In this document: positions 45,096 to 54,525 of the stretch, piece by piece
Layout of the letters: each line of letters opens with the position of its first letter
Position numbering within the stretch: position 1 is the first letter of the stretch
Source: JADKHC01 sp047600805
Lineage (GTDB): Bacteria > Verrucomicrobiota > Verrucomicrobiia > Opitutales > Opitutaceae
Assembly (NCBI GenBank): GCA_047600805.1
Contig: JASGKG010000001.1
Location: 2,356,001 to 2,420,000 of the forward strand
Direction of reading: 5' to 3'
DNA length: 64,000 bases
Notes under the pieces: model-generated
The model's database searches: none
What the model was told of the DNA's origin: nothing
What the model saw: only the letters and a program-made list of their open reading frames with translations
Made by a program: the position numbers and the translations under genes

Positions 45096-46016
45096 ATGTT
45101 AAAACGTCTTCTCACGCTTTTTGTTTTCGTCGTTTCCAGCGCCTTCGCCGCTGACCCCGCACCGGGATCTCATGGGCTTTTGCTGGACGCCGCCTCACCA
45201 GACGGCCGAACCATCATCGCCGTGGGCGAAAACGGACGCGTGCTCCGGTCCGCAGATTCCGGCCGGACCTGGGAACTTCTCCCCTCGCCTGCCACTTCTA
45301 CTCTGACAGGGGTGTCGTTTGCCGATGCGAGAAATGGTTGGGCAGTCGGTCACGATGGTGTCATTCTTGTCACTCGAGACGGCGGACTTTCCTGGACACA
45401 GCAGTTCAGCGACAAAGCTCTTTCGTTTCTGCAAGTTTACGCGCCGGACAGCCGGCACGCTTACGCCGTCGGTGCGTTCGGCGCGTTCTACGAAACCGAC
45501 AATGCGGGAGAAACTTGGACCGTGCGAAAAGCTCACGAAGAAGACGTTCACCTCAACAGCATCATTCCGTTGACGAAAGAAACGTGCCTGATCGCTGGCG
45601 AACGAGGAACGTTGCTAAAGTTCTCCACAACCAACAGCGCCTTCACACTCGTCCCCAGCAGTTACGAAGGTTCGTTCTTCGGCGCGTTGGTACTCGGCGA
45701 CGACATCGTACTCGCATTCGGGCTCCGCGGCCGTGTCTTTCGTTCCGAAGATCTCGCGACGACGTGGCAGCCAATCACCCTCGAGCGACCTGCCCTGATT
45801 CAAACCGGAGTGAAACTGAAATCCGGCACGATCGTTCTGGCTGGCCAAGCCCGCGCCTTTTTCGTCAGCAAGAACAACGGCCGCACGTTCCAAGCCTGGG
45901 ATGCGGGTATCACCACGGCTGTCGCCAAACTCCTGGAAGCGCCCGACGGCACTTTGCTCGCGCTCGGAGAAGCTGGCGCCACCCGCCTCAAATCTCCCGA
46001 CCAAACTGCGCCATGA
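45096..46016 (+). CDS. YCF48/BNR-type beta-propeller exported protein
   Basis: 306 aa from the ATG at 45096 (signal MLKRLLTLFVFVVSSAFA); the longer frame upstream lacks a signal. Repeats with Asp-box character: SADSGRTWELL, TRDGGLSWTQQF, TDNAGETWTV, SEDLATTWQPI and SKNNGRTFQAW. GVSFADARNGWAVGHDGVIL is typical of YCF48-like proteins. The stop overlaps the RND start as ATGA. YCF48-like proteins accompany DUF1302/DUF1329/RND genes in several proteobacteria, where they probably act as periplasmic assembly factors. Confidence 0.85.
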   Translation: MLKRLLTLFVFVVSSAFAADPAPGSHGLLLDAASPDGRTIIAVGENGRVLRSADSGRTWELLPSPATSTLTGVSFADARNGWAVGHDGVILVTRDGGLSWTQQFSDKALSFLQVYAPDSRHAYAVGAFGAFYETDNAGETWTVRKAHEEDVHLNSIIPLTKETCLIAGERGTLLKFSTTNSAFTLVPSSYEGSFFGALVLGDDIVLAFGLRGRVFRSEDLATTWQPITLERPALIQTGVKLKSGTIVLAGQARAFFVSKNNGRTFQAWDAGITTAVAKLLEAPDGTLLALGEAGATRLKSPDQTAP

Positions 46017-48343
46017 AGTTCGCCTCGCTCCTCAACACCATCGAGTCGTTCGTCTTCCGACGGCGTCTGGTGCTCGCGTTTGGTTTTGCCGTGCTCACGG
46101 TCGTGATGGCCCTCAATTGCGCGCGCATACGGGTCGACGCGAGTTTCAACAAGCAGCTTCCGCACGAGCACCCTTACATCCAGACATTCCTCAAGCATCA
46201 GAGCCAGTTTGGAGGGGCCAATCGGTTGATCATCGCGCTGATAGCGAAAAACGGCACGATTTTCACCCCCGAGTTTTTCGACACACTCAAGCACGCCACA
46301 GACGAGGTTTTTTATTTACCCGGCGTGGATCGCAGCCGCCTCCAGTCGCTGTTCACACCGAATGTGCGCTACGTCGAAGTCGTCGAGGATGGTTTTGCCG
46401 GCGGTACGGTTATTCCCGCTGATTTCAAGAACACGCCGGAGGATCTTCAACGCGTTCGCGAAAACGTCATCAAGTCCGGCAAGGTCGGCCAGCTTGTCGC
46501 AAACGATTTTTCCGGCGCCATTATCAGCGCGCAATTGATCGAGATCGATCCGGTTACCGGCAAAAAGCTCGACTACCTCGCCGTCGCCAAAGATCTCGAA
46601 AAGCGCGTCCGCGACAAATATTCTTCAGACAATGTTTCTGTCCATATCATCGGGTTCGCCAAAGTCATGGGCGACGTCTCCGAAGGTGCGCGCGGAGTCA
46701 TCCTTTTCTTCGTCGCGTCGTTTTTCGTCACCGGCCTGTTGGTGTATCTCTACTCGCATTCGCTGCGCCTAACGCTTCCGCCGCTCATCTGTTCGCTCGC
46801 GGCCGTGCTTTGGGAACTTGGGCTTCTCAGCGCGTTGGGCTACGGCGTAGATCCGTTTTCGATTCTCGTTCCATTCCTCGTGTTCGCAATCGGCGTCAGC
46901 CATGCGGTGCAAATGGTCCGCGCGTTCCGTGCCGAGATGTTCGCGGGAGCCGACAACGTCACCGCCGCCCGCCGCGCCTTTCGCCAGTTGCTGATCCCCG
47001 GCGGCGTTGCGCTGCTCGCCGACACTTTCGGTTTCCTCACGATCCTTGTGATCAAAATCCAGACGATCCAGGAACTCGCAATCACTGCATCGCTGGGCGT
47101 CGCTGTGGTCATTATCACGAACCTTTTCCTGCTCCCAATCGCGCTGTCTTATCAAAAGCTTCCTGAGCGCTACCAAGCCAAGGTGGCCGCCCGCAAAGTT
47201 CACACCGACGCCTTGTGGAAAAAGATCTCGCGCATCATGGAGCCCAGGCCATCTTTGGTCATACTCATTGTCTCGGCGATACTTGGCGCCTTCGCTTGGT
47301 ACAAGTCTCAGGAAGTTCGCATCGGCGATCTCCACGCAGGCGTGCCCGAGCTCCGCCAAACCTCACGCTATAACCAAGATACGCGCCTGATTACCGAGAA
47401 GTTTAGCATCGGTGTCGATGTTCTCTCTGTCATGGTGGAAACACAGCCCAATGGCTGCGTCGACTACGATGTCCTCTCGCTGATGGATGAATTGGAAGGC
47501 AAACTCCGCGAGTTGCCGGGCGTAAAATCGGTCATCAGCGTCTCGTCAGTGGCGAAGATCGTGAACGCAAACTGGAACGAAGGCTCGATCAAATGGCGCA
47601 TTCTTCCGCGCCATCCACAAGCGCTCGCGCAAGCCGTGTCGCCGATCGAAACTTCGACCGGCCTGCTCAACGCCGACGGAAGCGTCATGCCGATGATGAT
47701 CTTTTTGGCCGACCACAAAGCAGAAACGCTTCGCGCCGTAACCCACGTGGTGGAGAATTTTCACGCCTTCGAACGCAATTCGGCCAAGGCGCAATTCAAG
47801 CTCGCGAGCGGAAACGCCGGCGTGATGGCCGCAACGAACCAAGTCGTGGAAGCCGCCCAGTTCCCGATTCTGCTTTGGGTTTACGGCGCGGTTATAGGAC
47901 TTTGCCTGCTCACCTTCCGCTCCATCAAGGCCACCATTTGCATCATACTCCCACTCGCACTGGTTTCCTGGCTCGCGTATGCGCTGATGGTGTACCTGCA
48001 AATAGGACTAAAAACATCCACGCTTCCCGTCGTCGCGCTCGGTGTGGGCATCGGCGTGGACTACGGCATATATTTGTACGCCAAGCTCCGCGCCGCGCTC
48101 GAATCCGGCGAGTATTTCGAAGACGCCATGTACATGGCCTTCACCCAAACCGGCAGCGCTGTCGTTTTCACCGGGCTGACGCTCGCGATTGGGGTGAGCA
48201 TGTGGTTGTTGTCCGACCTCAAATTCCAGGCCGACATGGGCGTGCTTCTCACTTTCATGTTTCTCGTCAACATGCTGGGGGCCATCGTGGTTATGCCCGC
48301 CCTCGCCCGCTGGCTCTTCCGCCATCACACCAGAGCACGATAG
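46013..48343 (+). CDS. RND/MMPL-family transporter
   Basis: 776 aa from the ATG at 46013, overlapping the YCF48 stop. Two repeats, each with a helix, a large periplasmic loop and five helices: first helix LVLAFGFAVLTVVMAL, helix block GVILFFVASFFVTGLLVYLY, second block FPILLWVYGAVIGLCLLTF. The sterol-sensing-like motif GVGIGVDYGIYLYAKLR is near the end and a first-half equivalent is VFAIGVSHAVQMVRAFR. Proton-driven export of a hydrophobic compound is the usual role of the MMPL branch. Substrate unknown. Confidence 0.9.
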   Translation: MKFASLLNTIESFVFRRRLVLAFGFAVLTVVMALNCARIRVDASFNKQLPHEHPYIQTFLKHQSQFGGANRLIIALIAKNGTIFTPEFFDTLKHATDEVFYLPGVDRSRLQSLFTPNVRYVEVVEDGFAGGTVIPADFKNTPEDLQRVRENVIKSGKVGQLVANDFSGAIISAQLIEIDPVTGKKLDYLAVAKDLEKRVRDKYSSDNVSVHIIGFAKVMGDVSEGARGVILFFVASFFVTGLLVYLYSHSLRLTLPPLICSLAAVLWELGLLSALGYGVDPFSILVPFLVFAIGVSHAVQMVRAFRAEMFAGADNVTAARRAFRQLLIPGGVALLADTFGFLTILVIKIQTIQELAITASLGVAVVIITNLFLLPIALSYQKLPERYQAKVAARKVHTDALWKKISRIMEPRPSLVILIVSAILGAFAWYKSQEVRIGDLHAGVPELRQTSRYNQDTRLITEKFSIGVDVLSVMVETQPNGCVDYDVLSLMDELEGKLRELPGVKSVISVSSVAKIVNANWNEGSIKWRILPRHPQALAQAVSPIETSTGLLNADGSVMPMMIFLADHKAETLRAVTHVVENFHAFERNSAKAQFKLASGNAGVMAATNQVVEAAQFPILLWVYGAVIGLCLLTFRSIKATICIILPLALVSWLAYALMVYLQIGLKTSTLPVVALGVGIGVDYGIYLYAKLRAALESGEYFEDAMYMAFTQTGSAVVFTGLTLAIGVSMWLLSDLKFQADMGVLLTFMFLVNMLGAIVVMPALARWLFRHHTRAR

Positions 48344-48449
48344 CGCTTGGTGTTTGTCGTAAAAAACGCGCCGGAGCATTTGAACTTTGGCGCAAACGGA
48401 AAAGCTTGTGCCGTTCAGGAAAAAGACGGCGTAACTCAAACTCATTCCT

Positions 48450-48827
48450 ATGAATAACGAACGCAACGTGGTGGGCTGGTTCGAAATTTACGTTAACGAT
48501 ATGGATCGGGCGAAGATGTTTTATGAAAAAACATTTGAGGTAAAACTCGAAGCACTGCCCAGTCCCATCGTCAAGATGTACGCGTTTCCCATGCTGCCCG
48601 ACAAACCGGGTTGCACCGGTGCATTGGTGAAGATGGACGGCTACGAATCCGGAGGAAACGGTACGATCATCTATTTTTCCTGCCTCGACTGCGCAGTTGA
48701 AGCAACCCGTGCCGCGAAAAACGGTGGCAAGATTTTCAAAGAAAAATTCTCCATTGGGGAATACGGCTTCATCTCACTCGTTTACGACACCGAGGGTAAC
48801 TTGATCGGCCTGCATTCCAGGAAATGA
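48450..48827 (+). CDS. VOC/glyoxalase-family protein
   Basis: 125-aa single VOC domain: VVGWFEIYVNDMDRAKMFYE at the start, GALVKMDGYESGGNGTIIYF in the middle, and the C-terminal GEYGFISLVYDTEGNLIGLH. The last block is the usual end of these proteins. Single-domain members normally dimerise around a metal site. Substrate cannot be inferred. It stands alone, convergent with the GH31 gene. Confidence 0.85.
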   Translation: MNNERNVVGWFEIYVNDMDRAKMFYEKTFEVKLEALPSPIVKMYAFPMLPDKPGCTGALVKMDGYESGGNGTIIYFSCLDCAVEATRAAKNGGKIFKEKFSIGEYGFISLVYDTEGNLIGLHSRK

Positions 48828-48861
48828 GGATTGATCGTCGCCCGTCGAGGCAGACAGCGTT

Positions 48862-51729
48862 CTATTTGATCTGAACCTTCAACGTTTCTCCACTGTACGA
48901 GATCGTCTGCTGCGCCCGGGGCGTCGGCAGAACGCCACCCGGCTTCTGGGGAGTGACAAGTACGATTTCGAAAGTGCGATTCTGGAGCATGCCCGGGAAA
49001 GAACCTTCGCGTGCACCCATGGTAAGCATGTGTGTAGCGTCGTTCCATGAGATCGGAATGCGCGCAAACTCACCGCGCTCGTAACCGTAGCTGACGCCAT
49101 CGTCTTCGTAGAGCGTGAAGGCACCGTCGGCTCCCGCATAAATAAACAGCGTGATCGGATCGGCCGGTTTCTCGGTCGTGAATTGCTTCTCCGGTCCGAG
49201 GGGAAGAATGGAGCCCGCCCGCACGTGCACAGGGATCGTTTCGAAGGGAGCAGCTGCGCCCAACACCTGCCCGACCTGAACCGGTCGGCCGCTCCAAAAG
49301 TCATACCAGCCACCCGCGGTCGAGGGGAGATAGACGGGCCGGGAGCGCACCCGGTACTGCGTAACCGGCGAGACGAGGAGGGCCGAACCGAACATGAATT
49401 GATCGCCAATTTCGCGTGCCTTTCTGTCGCCAGGGAAATCCATCACGAGCGGCCGCATGAGCGTTCCCCCATCCTGCGCAATGCTGCCCGCGATTGAATA
49501 AATATAGGGAAGCAGGCGGTAACGTAGCTTGTCGAATTTCAGCTGCGTTTTAAAGGCCGCCGACTCCGTGCCGCCAAATTGCCAGATTTCACGGAATGGA
49601 AACTGACCATGAATCCGCATGAGCGGACAGAAGGTGGCGAACTGCAGCCACCGAGTATTGAGTTCAGCCCACTCCTCCGCGTCAGCTGGAGTCATCAGGG
49701 AGGCCGTCGGTGCGACCGACTCCGAGCCATCGTTTTTGCTCCAACGTTGCGGAACAGCGAAGCCGCCGCTGTCCGTGGTCCAATACGGTAAGCCGGACAG
49801 CCCTGCACTCAGGCCAGCCGGGATCTGTTTTCTCAAGGCGGTCCAAGTGGAAGTGATATCGCCTGACCAGACAGCCGCACCGTAATGTTGAAGGCCCGCG
49901 TAGCCTGAGCGAGTCAGGATGCAAACGCGTTGGTTGGGAGCCGCTGCGCGCTGGCCCTCGTAAACGCCACGGGCGTTGAGCAACGGAAACGCCAGCAACA
50001 CGCGCGAACCCGTGCCAAGGGCATTCGGAGTCATGGTACGGCGCAAATCTTCGAGCGAAGCCGTGTGACGCATTTCAGGTTCGCTCGCGTCGAGCCACCA
50101 AGCGTCGACATCTTTCTGGAAGAGTTCGCGGTTCATCTGCGCCCAGAAGAGCTGCCGCGCCTGTGGATTAAAGGCGTCGTAAAACGTGTGGTAGTAACCG
50201 ACCCAATCTTTGATGCGTTCGGTCAGGTTCGGCTGAAACAGGAAACCGTGTGATTTCATCTCCTCAAAGTTTCGCGTGCCTTCGTGAAATTTCGGCCAAA
50301 CGGAAATCAGGAGTCGGGTGTTATATTTTTCGTGGAGCGTTTTGATCCAGCCGACTGGATTGGGAAAACGTTTCTCATCGAACTCATGCGAGCCCCATTC
50401 CGGTGCGCGCCAGTAAAACCAATCTTGCACGATCACGTCGAGCGGTGCGCCAAGTTCGCGGTACTTCGCAGCGATGTCGATACTCTCTTGTTGCGTGCGG
50501 TAGCGTTCGCGCGATTGCCATAAGCCAAAGGCCCAAATCGGCAGCATCGGTGCCGGTCCGGTCAGCTGACGATAACCCGCAATCACCCGATCGATCGAGG
50601 GTCCATAGACAAACGTGTAGTCGAGCCCATCGGCCACTTCGGACCACAGCGCGATCGCGTTCTCCTTGGAAGGAGTCTTCCACAACAATTTAAACTGCGG
50701 CTCGTTCTGATCCACGACCCAGTCGATCCGAACCGCGTGCCGCTTGCCTTTTTCGAGATGCACGCGCGCCTGATCGAACCACGGCAACCATCCTTGGCGC
50801 CAATGATCAACAACCAGTTGATCGTCGACCCATATCTTCAAGCCGGCGTTGTAAAAGGGCCAAAGTGTATAATCGCCAGTTTCTTTGGGCAGAATCGAAC
50901 CGCTCCAGCGAACACTGACAGCGCCCTTCGCGGGAAACTTTGGATTTATGCGTTGGTTTCTGTCCGGTACATTTTCCGGCACCGCGATGTCGATGGCCTC
51001 ACTGCGACTCGTCTCAATCTGCGTTTTGAACTCTCCATCGGCGAAATACGTAGCCGTCAAAGCGCCCGAATTCCCGTCGGAGTCCTGCAAAACGGCGGCA
51101 GGTATCGCCTCTGGATCACGAAGATCGCCAAAGCGCGTGCGCGAGGTTTGGTCCCAGAAAATTCCGAAACCGCGGCTTGAGACAAGAAACGGCACCGCGA
51201 TTTCCGTGTTTCGCTGCCACAGATCCAGGTCGCGGCCCTTGATATCCATCAGGCCAGACTGATGCTGCCCAAGTCCGTAGAGCGCTTCGTCGGCAGCCGG
51301 CTCCCAGCACTGGCGCACTTGCAGCACCTTTTCACCTTGGACCTCGGACGGCGTAAGGCTGCGCCCGTCTCCGCGCTCAGCAAGCACGGGCCGGTCGTCT
51401 TTGTCGTGGAACCGCACCGCTCCTGTCGTGCGATCAATGTGAACACGCAGCTCCGGCGTGACGACAACCGCGTCGTTGCCGTTGGACATCAACAACCATC
51501 GGCCTTGAAACCGTTTCTGCGGTAGCGCGGCCAGGCTGGCCTTTTCGAAGTAGGCGCGGTCCGGCGCCGCTGCGACGCGCACGATGTTGTCCGCCAAAAC
51601 TTTTACGCTGAGGTGTTGCTCGCCGATTTTAAAAATCACGCCATCCGGCTGGCTTTCAACTTCGGCCGGCTTCGCAGATACACCCGCCACCAACACCACG
51701 CTAATGAGACAAACAAGGAGTCGTTTCAT
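48862..51729 (-). CDS. GH31 glycosidase with PA14 insert (alpha-xylosidase-like)
   Basis: 955-aa exported enzyme with signal MKRLLVCLISVVLVAGVSA. A GH31 N-terminal beta domain is interrupted at about residues 225-360 by a PA14 domain (VRWSGSILPKETGDYTLWPF, KIWVDDQLVVDHW). The catalytic barrel follows. Nucleophile Asp is in WWLDASEPE (near 545), acid/base Asp in SGDITSTW (near 624). The PA14 insert is typical of GH31 alpha-xylosidases acting on xyloglucan oligosaccharides, as in Cellvibrio Xyl31A, so periplasmic hemicellulose debranching is the inferred role. The 214 bp upstream (51730-51943) contain its promoter region and no other gene. Confidence 0.9.
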   Translation of the reverse strand: MKRLLVCLISVVLVAGVSAKPAEVESQPDGVIFKIGEQHLSVKVLADNIVRVAAAPDRAYFEKASLAALPQKRFQGRWLLMSNGNDAVVVTPELRVHIDRTTGAVRFHDKDDRPVLAERGDGRSLTPSEVQGEKVLQVRQCWEPAADEALYGLGQHQSGLMDIKGRDLDLWQRNTEIAVPFLVSSRGFGIFWDQTSRTRFGDLRDPEAIPAAVLQDSDGNSGALTATYFADGEFKTQIETSRSEAIDIAVPENVPDRNQRINPKFPAKGAVSVRWSGSILPKETGDYTLWPFYNAGLKIWVDDQLVVDHWRQGWLPWFDQARVHLEKGKRHAVRIDWVVDQNEPQFKLLWKTPSKENAIALWSEVADGLDYTFVYGPSIDRVIAGYRQLTGPAPMLPIWAFGLWQSRERYRTQQESIDIAAKYRELGAPLDVIVQDWFYWRAPEWGSHEFDEKRFPNPVGWIKTLHEKYNTRLLISVWPKFHEGTRNFEEMKSHGFLFQPNLTERIKDWVGYYHTFYDAFNPQARQLFWAQMNRELFQKDVDAWWLDASEPEMRHTASLEDLRRTMTPNALGTGSRVLLAFPLLNARGVYEGQRAAAPNQRVCILTRSGYAGLQHYGAAVWSGDITSTWTALRKQIPAGLSAGLSGLPYWTTDSGGFAVPQRWSKNDGSESVAPTASLMTPADAEEWAELNTRWLQFATFCPLMRIHGQFPFREIWQFGGTESAAFKTQLKFDKLRYRLLPYIYSIAGSIAQDGGTLMRPLVMDFPGDRKAREIGDQFMFGSALLVSPVTQYRVRSRPVYLPSTAGGWYDFWSGRPVQVGQVLGAAAPFETIPVHVRAGSILPLGPEKQFTTEKPADPITLFIYAGADGAFTLYEDDGVSYGYERGEFARIPISWNDATHMLTMGAREGSFPGMLQNRTFEIVLVTPQKPGGVLPTPRAQQTISYSGETLKVQIK

Positions 51730-51943
51730 GGGAAAGCAAAAGAGGCTAACAAGTGAACGGGTTGGGCGTCCGATGGCGAGCGCGGTTTGTGCAGCTAAGC
51801 TTCTTCTCCCCTTTTGCGTGACACAACGAGACGACCAGCGTCTTCACGTCAGTACCTTCGTGAGCTGCGTGAAGCGCCCCACAGCGAGGCTCCTCCCCGA
51901 AACCAACGAGGAAACCGGCAGTCACCGTTGAGCTGGCGCTCTC

Positions 51944-54412
51944 CTATTCGGCGATCCAAAGTCCGCAACCCAACGCGGGCACAAAGAGGTCCGCTGTTAC
52001 TCGTTGCGCAGTATCGCGTGGACGCGATCCGAAGAAGCGTTCGTGATCCGCGAGTTGGCTCCAATTGCCAGCGGCGATTTCTTCGCCAATCGGAATAATC
52101 ACATCGTACATTGTCGGGTTCACCGCGAACAGCAACCGGCGGGAGCCTTGGCTGAGGTCGGCGTTGTAGATGGCTGCGGTTGCCGTGGAATCCTGCGCGA
52201 AGAAAAAGCGAAAATAGGTTTCGCTCGGCCGCGTATAGAGTCGCAAAAGTTTACCCGTATCTGAACGGCGAAATGCGATCCAATCCGCGAAGTACGTGTG
52301 CGTGGCGGAAAAACGATAGATGCGGCGGTAATCGAGAGCGTTCACCGCACCCAGTTGGTAGGTGTTGTTAACACCGTTCTTCGAGCGAAGGAAATCCTGC
52401 CCAGCCGAAATCATCGGAATGCCGATCGAAGCGAACAAAACCGCCGCCATCAGGTGCGTGCGACGGCGGTCGTTAGCCGTGGGATCGGAGCCGTTGTAAT
52501 TCGGATTCTCCGTGATCATGTCGATCCAAGTGCGATCGTCGTGCGACTCGGTGTAGTTGATCGTCTGCGCGGGCCACTTCGCGAAATGCCACGGCGAACC
52601 CTTTAGAAAATATTCAAACGATTCGCGCGAACCGCCGCCGCGCACGAATTCGCGGAGGAAATTGCGGTATCCATCATTCCACGACGCCCAGCCAGTGTCG
52701 CGCAACTGCCCCGCGATATGACCGCGGAAACTCCACGGCTCGGCGATTAGAATCACATCGGGCTTCACGCGTTTCAGCGCTGCCTCGACCTCCCGCAAAA
52801 CGTCGAGGCCCAGCAACTCGGCCAAATCGAGACGAAAACCATCGACGCCGTACATTTCGACGAGATGCGTGAGGCTGTCGATGATCAGACGCTTCGCCAT
52901 CGCGGCGTCCGCACGCAGATCGTTGCCGCAGCCGCTCCAGTTGGAGAGCTGGCCAGCGCTGTCCATCTCGAAATAGTAAAGCTTGTCGATCAGCATGAGG
53001 TGGGCTGGATCTCCCACATGGTTATAGACGACATCGAGAATCACTGCGATGCCCCGCTTGTGAAACGCCGACACCAGCTCCTGAAACTCGGTCACACCGG
53101 ACGCCTTCAGCGGCTCGAGCGCGTAACTACTTTCTGGCGCAAAGTAGTTGTTCGTCATGTAGCCCCAATGGTATTCGTCGGTCGTCCGGTTATCGAACTC
53201 CTGGACAGGCTGGAGCTCGACCGCATTCACGCCGAGGTGATGGAGGTAGAAGGCCGGACTCTCGACCCATTTCTTAAGCCCGCTGAAGCCCCGGCGCTCG
53301 CCGACCGCGAGCTTGACCGGGGCGCGGTCCACGAGGTCGCGCACGTGGGCTTCGGCTATAATCAAGTCCTGCCAGTCCGGCGTCTTGAACGAGCGATCGG
53401 CCGGCGGCAGGAGCGCGCGGTCGAGCACAATGCCCGGCCCGGTGCGATCCACCGTTGCGAGAGCGTAGGGGTCCAACACCGGTTGCTTCGGATCAAACTG
53501 ACCGAACACATCGCTAGGACCATCCACGTGGTACCAGTAGTACCAACCGTGCAGGTTTTCCGCGAGTGTGATTTCCCACACATGATCCGCGCGGCGCTTG
53601 AGCACATACCGATGGGCTAGTTCGGCTTTCCCGAGATTTTCGCAGACGCACAACTCGACGCTGGAGGCACGCGAGGCGAAGAGCCGGAAGGTCGTCTCGC
53701 CGCCTTGAACGGTGGCGCCGAGCAGAGCATCGCTCGCATAGCTAAAAAGAAATTCGCCCGGACGCAGCGGCACGCTTTGGCCAGCTTCGTCGCCCTGCCA
53801 AACAATTGTCCACGCGACCGAAAGGTCCAGCGGAGCCGACAGGGTAAATTGAAAAAGATGCTGGCCGGTGCGCTCGGGGTCGACGACGCAGTTGATGTTG
53901 CCGGCATCGTCGCGAACAGCGTTGGGCGCCGTCGCATTCACGTTGAGCCAACGATGATCCCCCGTGACAAACTTGAAGCGGGCAAAAGGTTCCGCGTAAA
54001 AACGCTGCGCCGCGCCCGACCAGAGAAGAACGAGATCGCCGGCAAGTCGCGAAGGTCGCAGCTGCCACTCCGGTTGCCCAACGGCGTTTTGCCAGCCGTT
54101 AAAATCGCCGGCCAAATACACCATCGTGCCTTCCGCGCTCAACTCGGGATAGCGGTCGAGCCGCAGAAAGAAAAAGATCTCCCCTTTCTTGTTGGCAAAA
54201 TAGCCGCTCTCCGCACCGAAGACGTAGTCCGGCACCCTTGTCAGCGTCGAGAACGTCGGCCCTTCCGGCCCCAAGAGCAGCGGCGGTGCATAACGAGCCC
54301 GCCAGTCGCGTGTTAATTCAATCACGCCGCGCGACGGGGATTCGAGCCAGGCTTGGGCGATTCTGCATTCGCGGTTAGGCATTAGCGAGACATGTATCAT
54401 GCGCCGGGCCAC
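51944..54412 (-). CDS. GH13 alpha-glucan hydrolase, pullulanase/isoamylase-like
   Basis: 822-aa protein without signal peptide. N-terminal carbohydrate-binding-like regions (GTMVYLAGDFNGWQNAVGQP, then DGPSDVFGQFDPKQPVLDPY) precede a GH13 barrel with region I DVVYNHVG, region II GFRLDLAE (nucleophile Asp near 528), region III LIAEPWS (Glu near 558) and region IV ESHDD (Asp near 623). The YMTNNYFAPESSYAL motif is characteristic of debranching enzymes. It probably debranches stored or imported glucan in the cytoplasm. Several Met codons near the N-terminus leave the start uncertain by a few residues. Confidence 0.88.
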   Translation of the reverse strand: MARRMIHVSLMPNRECRIAQAWLESPSRGVIELTRDWRARYAPPLLLGPEGPTFSTLTRVPDYVFGAESGYFANKKGEIFFFLRLDRYPELSAEGTMVYLAGDFNGWQNAVGQPEWQLRPSRLAGDLVLLWSGAAQRFYAEPFARFKFVTGDHRWLNVNATAPNAVRDDAGNINCVVDPERTGQHLFQFTLSAPLDLSVAWTIVWQGDEAGQSVPLRPGEFLFSYASDALLGATVQGGETTFRLFASRASSVELCVCENLGKAELAHRYVLKRRADHVWEITLAENLHGWYYWYHVDGPSDVFGQFDPKQPVLDPYALATVDRTGPGIVLDRALLPPADRSFKTPDWQDLIIAEAHVRDLVDRAPVKLAVGERRGFSGLKKWVESPAFYLHHLGVNAVELQPVQEFDNRTTDEYHWGYMTNNYFAPESSYALEPLKASGVTEFQELVSAFHKRGIAVILDVVYNHVGDPAHLMLIDKLYYFEMDSAGQLSNWSGCGNDLRADAAMAKRLIIDSLTHLVEMYGVDGFRLDLAELLGLDVLREVEAALKRVKPDVILIAEPWSFRGHIAGQLRDTGWASWNDGYRNFLREFVRGGGSRESFEYFLKGSPWHFAKWPAQTINYTESHDDRTWIDMITENPNYNGSDPTANDRRRTHLMAAVLFASIGIPMISAGQDFLRSKNGVNNTYQLGAVNALDYRRIYRFSATHTYFADWIAFRRSDTGKLLRLYTRPSETYFRFFFAQDSTATAAIYNADLSQGSRRLLFAVNPTMYDVIIPIGEEIAAGNWSQLADHERFFGSRPRDTAQRVTADLFVPALGCGLWIAE

Positions 54413-54485
54413 TTTGACGGCACAAGAAGGAAAAAATCACACATCCTCGGTTAGAAACCCTATGCCGCAGGATCACAGAGAAGAA

Positions 54486-54523
54486 TTAGCGCGTCTTCCG
54501 CGTTAAGACGTCTTCCGCGCTAA
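54486..54523 (-). terminator. Inverted repeat after the phosphodiesterase gene
   Basis: TTAGCGCG (54486-54493) and CGCGCTAA (54516-54523) pair perfectly and enclose two copies of a TCTTCCGCG element and the self-complementary AAGACGTCTT. It starts just past the stop on the - strand, so it may fold into a terminator, though no long T-run follows. Confidence 0.4.
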
Positions 54524-54525
54524 AG

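Noticed and set aside
45338..46012. In-frame extension of the RND transporter by about 225 residues
   Set aside because: It overlaps the whole YCF48 gene, is Arg-rich out-of-frame sequence, and the ATG at 46013 with ATGA overlap gives the normal MMPL N-terminus.
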